Source: Sphingorhabdus sp. EL138
Lineage (GTDB): Bacteria; Pseudomonadota; Alphaproteobacteria; Sphingomonadales; Sphingomonadaceae
DNA: 46,484 nucleotides
Assembly (NCBI RefSeq): GCF_945862485.1
Contig: NZ_CAMAYF010000015.1
Span: 1 to 46,484 of the forward strand
Direction: 5' to 3'
Shown here one piece after another: positions 45,631 to 46,484 of this stretch. The notes beneath the pieces were generated by a model. It made no database searches, was not told the origin of the DNA, and saw only the letters and a list, made by a program, of their open reading frames with translations. The position numbers and the translations under genes are program-made. The stretch's first letter is position 1. Each line of letters begins with the position of its first letter.

Positions 45631-46484
45631 ATGACTAAACTCCAACATCTCATGCAACGCGGCACGGACTTTTTGGGCTGCAACGTCGCGATTATGTGCG
45701 GGGCTATGTCTTGGGTGTCGGAACGCAATCTTGTGTCGGCAATTTCCAATGCGGGTGGCTTTGGCGTCATTGCCTGTGGTGCGATGACACCTGCGTTGTT
45801 GGACGCAGAAATTGCGGCGACGAAAGCGCTGACATCTAAGCCCTTTGGTGTGAACCTGATCACCATGCATCCTCAGATCATGGAACTGATTGCGATATGT
45901 GCGCGCCATCAGGTCAGCCATGTCGTGCTGGCAGGCGGACTGCCGCCCAAGGGCAGTATCGAGGCGATCAAGGAATTTGGCGCGAAGGTGGTTTGCTTTG
46001 CCCCTGCGCTCACGCTTGCAAAAAAATTCGCGCGTTCCGGCGTTGATGCGCTGGTCATTGAGGGCAGCGAGGCAGGCGGCCATATTGGGCCTGTGGCGAC
46101 GTCTGTGTTGGCGCAGGAAATCTTGCCAGAACTTGGCGACCAATTACCGATTTTCGTCGCGGGCTGCATTGCCCGTGGCGGCGCAGTGGCAAGCTATCTG
46201 GAAATGGGCGCTGCAGGGGTTCAATTGGGCACGCGCTTTGTTTGCGCACATGAAAGCATCGCACACCCCAATTTCAAGGCCGCGTTCCTGCGCGCGAATG
46301 CGCGCGATGCGGTCGCCAGTGTGCAAATTGACCCCCGCTTGCCCGTCATTCCCGTTCGGGCGTTGAAGAATAAGGGTACCGAAGAGTTTACCAAGAAACA
46401 GGTCGAAATTGCGGCGATGCTTGATCGCGGCGAAATTGATATGGAAACGGCGCAGCTTGAGATCGAAAAATATTGGGCAGGGGC
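45631..46484 (+). CDS. Nitronate monooxygenase-like NAD(P)H-dependent flavin oxidoreductase, 3' end cut
   Basis: FMN TIM-barrel protein of the nitronate monooxygenase / 2-nitropropane dioxygenase / FabK-like family; 284 codons are present before the window ends. Visible are the N-terminal AIMCGAMSWVSERNLVSAISNAGGFG, the phosphate-binding EGSEAGGHIGP and FVAGCIARGGAVASYLEMGAAGVQLGTRF. The glycine-rich motifs are intact. The substrate is unknown; family members oxidise nitronates, reduce enoyl-ACP or reduce quinones. The ribosome site is weak. It starts 44 nt after lysC and may be co-transcribed. Confidence 0.9.
   Translation, partial: MTKLQHLMQRGTDFLGCNVAIMCGAMSWVSERNLVSAISNAGGFGVIACGAMTPALLDAEIAATKALTSKPFGVNLITMHPQIMELIAICARHQVSHVVLAGGLPPKGSIEAIKEFGAKVVCFAPALTLAKKFARSGVDALVIEGSEAGGHIGPVATSVLAQEILPELGDQLPIFVAGCIARGGAVASYLEMGAAGVQLGTRFVCAHESIAHPNFKAAFLRANARDAVASVQIDPRLPVIPVRALKNKGTEEFTKKQVEIAAMLDRGEIDMETAQLEIEKYWAG

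Overview
The window looks like chromosomal DNA of an alphaproteobacterium of the order Sphingomonadales (Sphingomonadaceae-type, moderate GC). Supporting signs are a CtrA cell-cycle regulator ending in Ala-Ala, an alphaproteobacterial LexA box (GTTC-N7-GTTC) in front of uvrA, a SapC-family protein, a large TonB-dependent receptor, UPF0262, the aspartate/glutamate leucyltransferase Bpt, an HRxxN-type (HisKA_2) histidine kinase and a manganese riboswitch in front of a TMEM165/GDT1 protein. Genes are densely packed on both strands. I see no prophage, insertion sequence, CRISPR array or defence island.

Layout. 1-6.2 kb: uvrA (cut by the left edge) with its SOS box, a Nudix hydrolase, a 2Fe-2S ferredoxin, trxB and an M48 protease behind a 14-bp inverted repeat. 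6.2-12.4 kb: malate synthase G, the Mn2+ riboswitch with its GDT1-type gene, argG and a D-aminoacylase-like amidohydrolase. 12.5-18.4 kb: dnaN, a histidine phosphatase, the HisKA_2 kinase, rlmN, a YciB-like membrane protein and a thioesterase. 18.5-24.5 kb: tRNA-Val(GAC), an N-formylglutamate amidohydrolase-like gene, a probable small RNA, SapC, an FAD-linked oxidase, a secreted unknown protein and a DEAD-box helicase. 24.5-32.6 kb: a TonB receptor, a translationally coupled three-gene oxidoreductase/amidohydrolase operon and threonine ammonia-lyase. 32.7-39 kb: bpt, fRMsr, arfB, pirin beside a LysR remnant, ctrA, an M28 peptidase and a saccharopine-dehydrogenase-like reductase. 39-46.5 kb: a small HTH protein, dcd, cdd, a GH25-like protein missing catalytic acids, UPF0262, dnaB, ubiG, lysC and a partial nitronate monooxygenase-like gene.

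Most genes are housekeeping: DNA replication and repair, pyrimidine nucleotide supply (dcd, cdd), amino-acid synthesis (argG, lysC, ilvA), ribosome and protein quality control (rlmN, arfB, bpt), redox (trxB, ferredoxin, fRMsr) and ubiquinone (ubiG). The most interesting material is non-coding: (i) a probable trans-acting sRNA at about 19.77-19.89 kb with two C-rich linkers between three hairpins; (ii) a REP-like palindromic repeat present three times, each time between convergent genes; (iii) the Mn2+ riboswitch with a recognisable promoter; and (iv) several perfect inverted repeats placed like operators. All functional statements rest on reading the sequence and on knowledge of the families; no database search was run.
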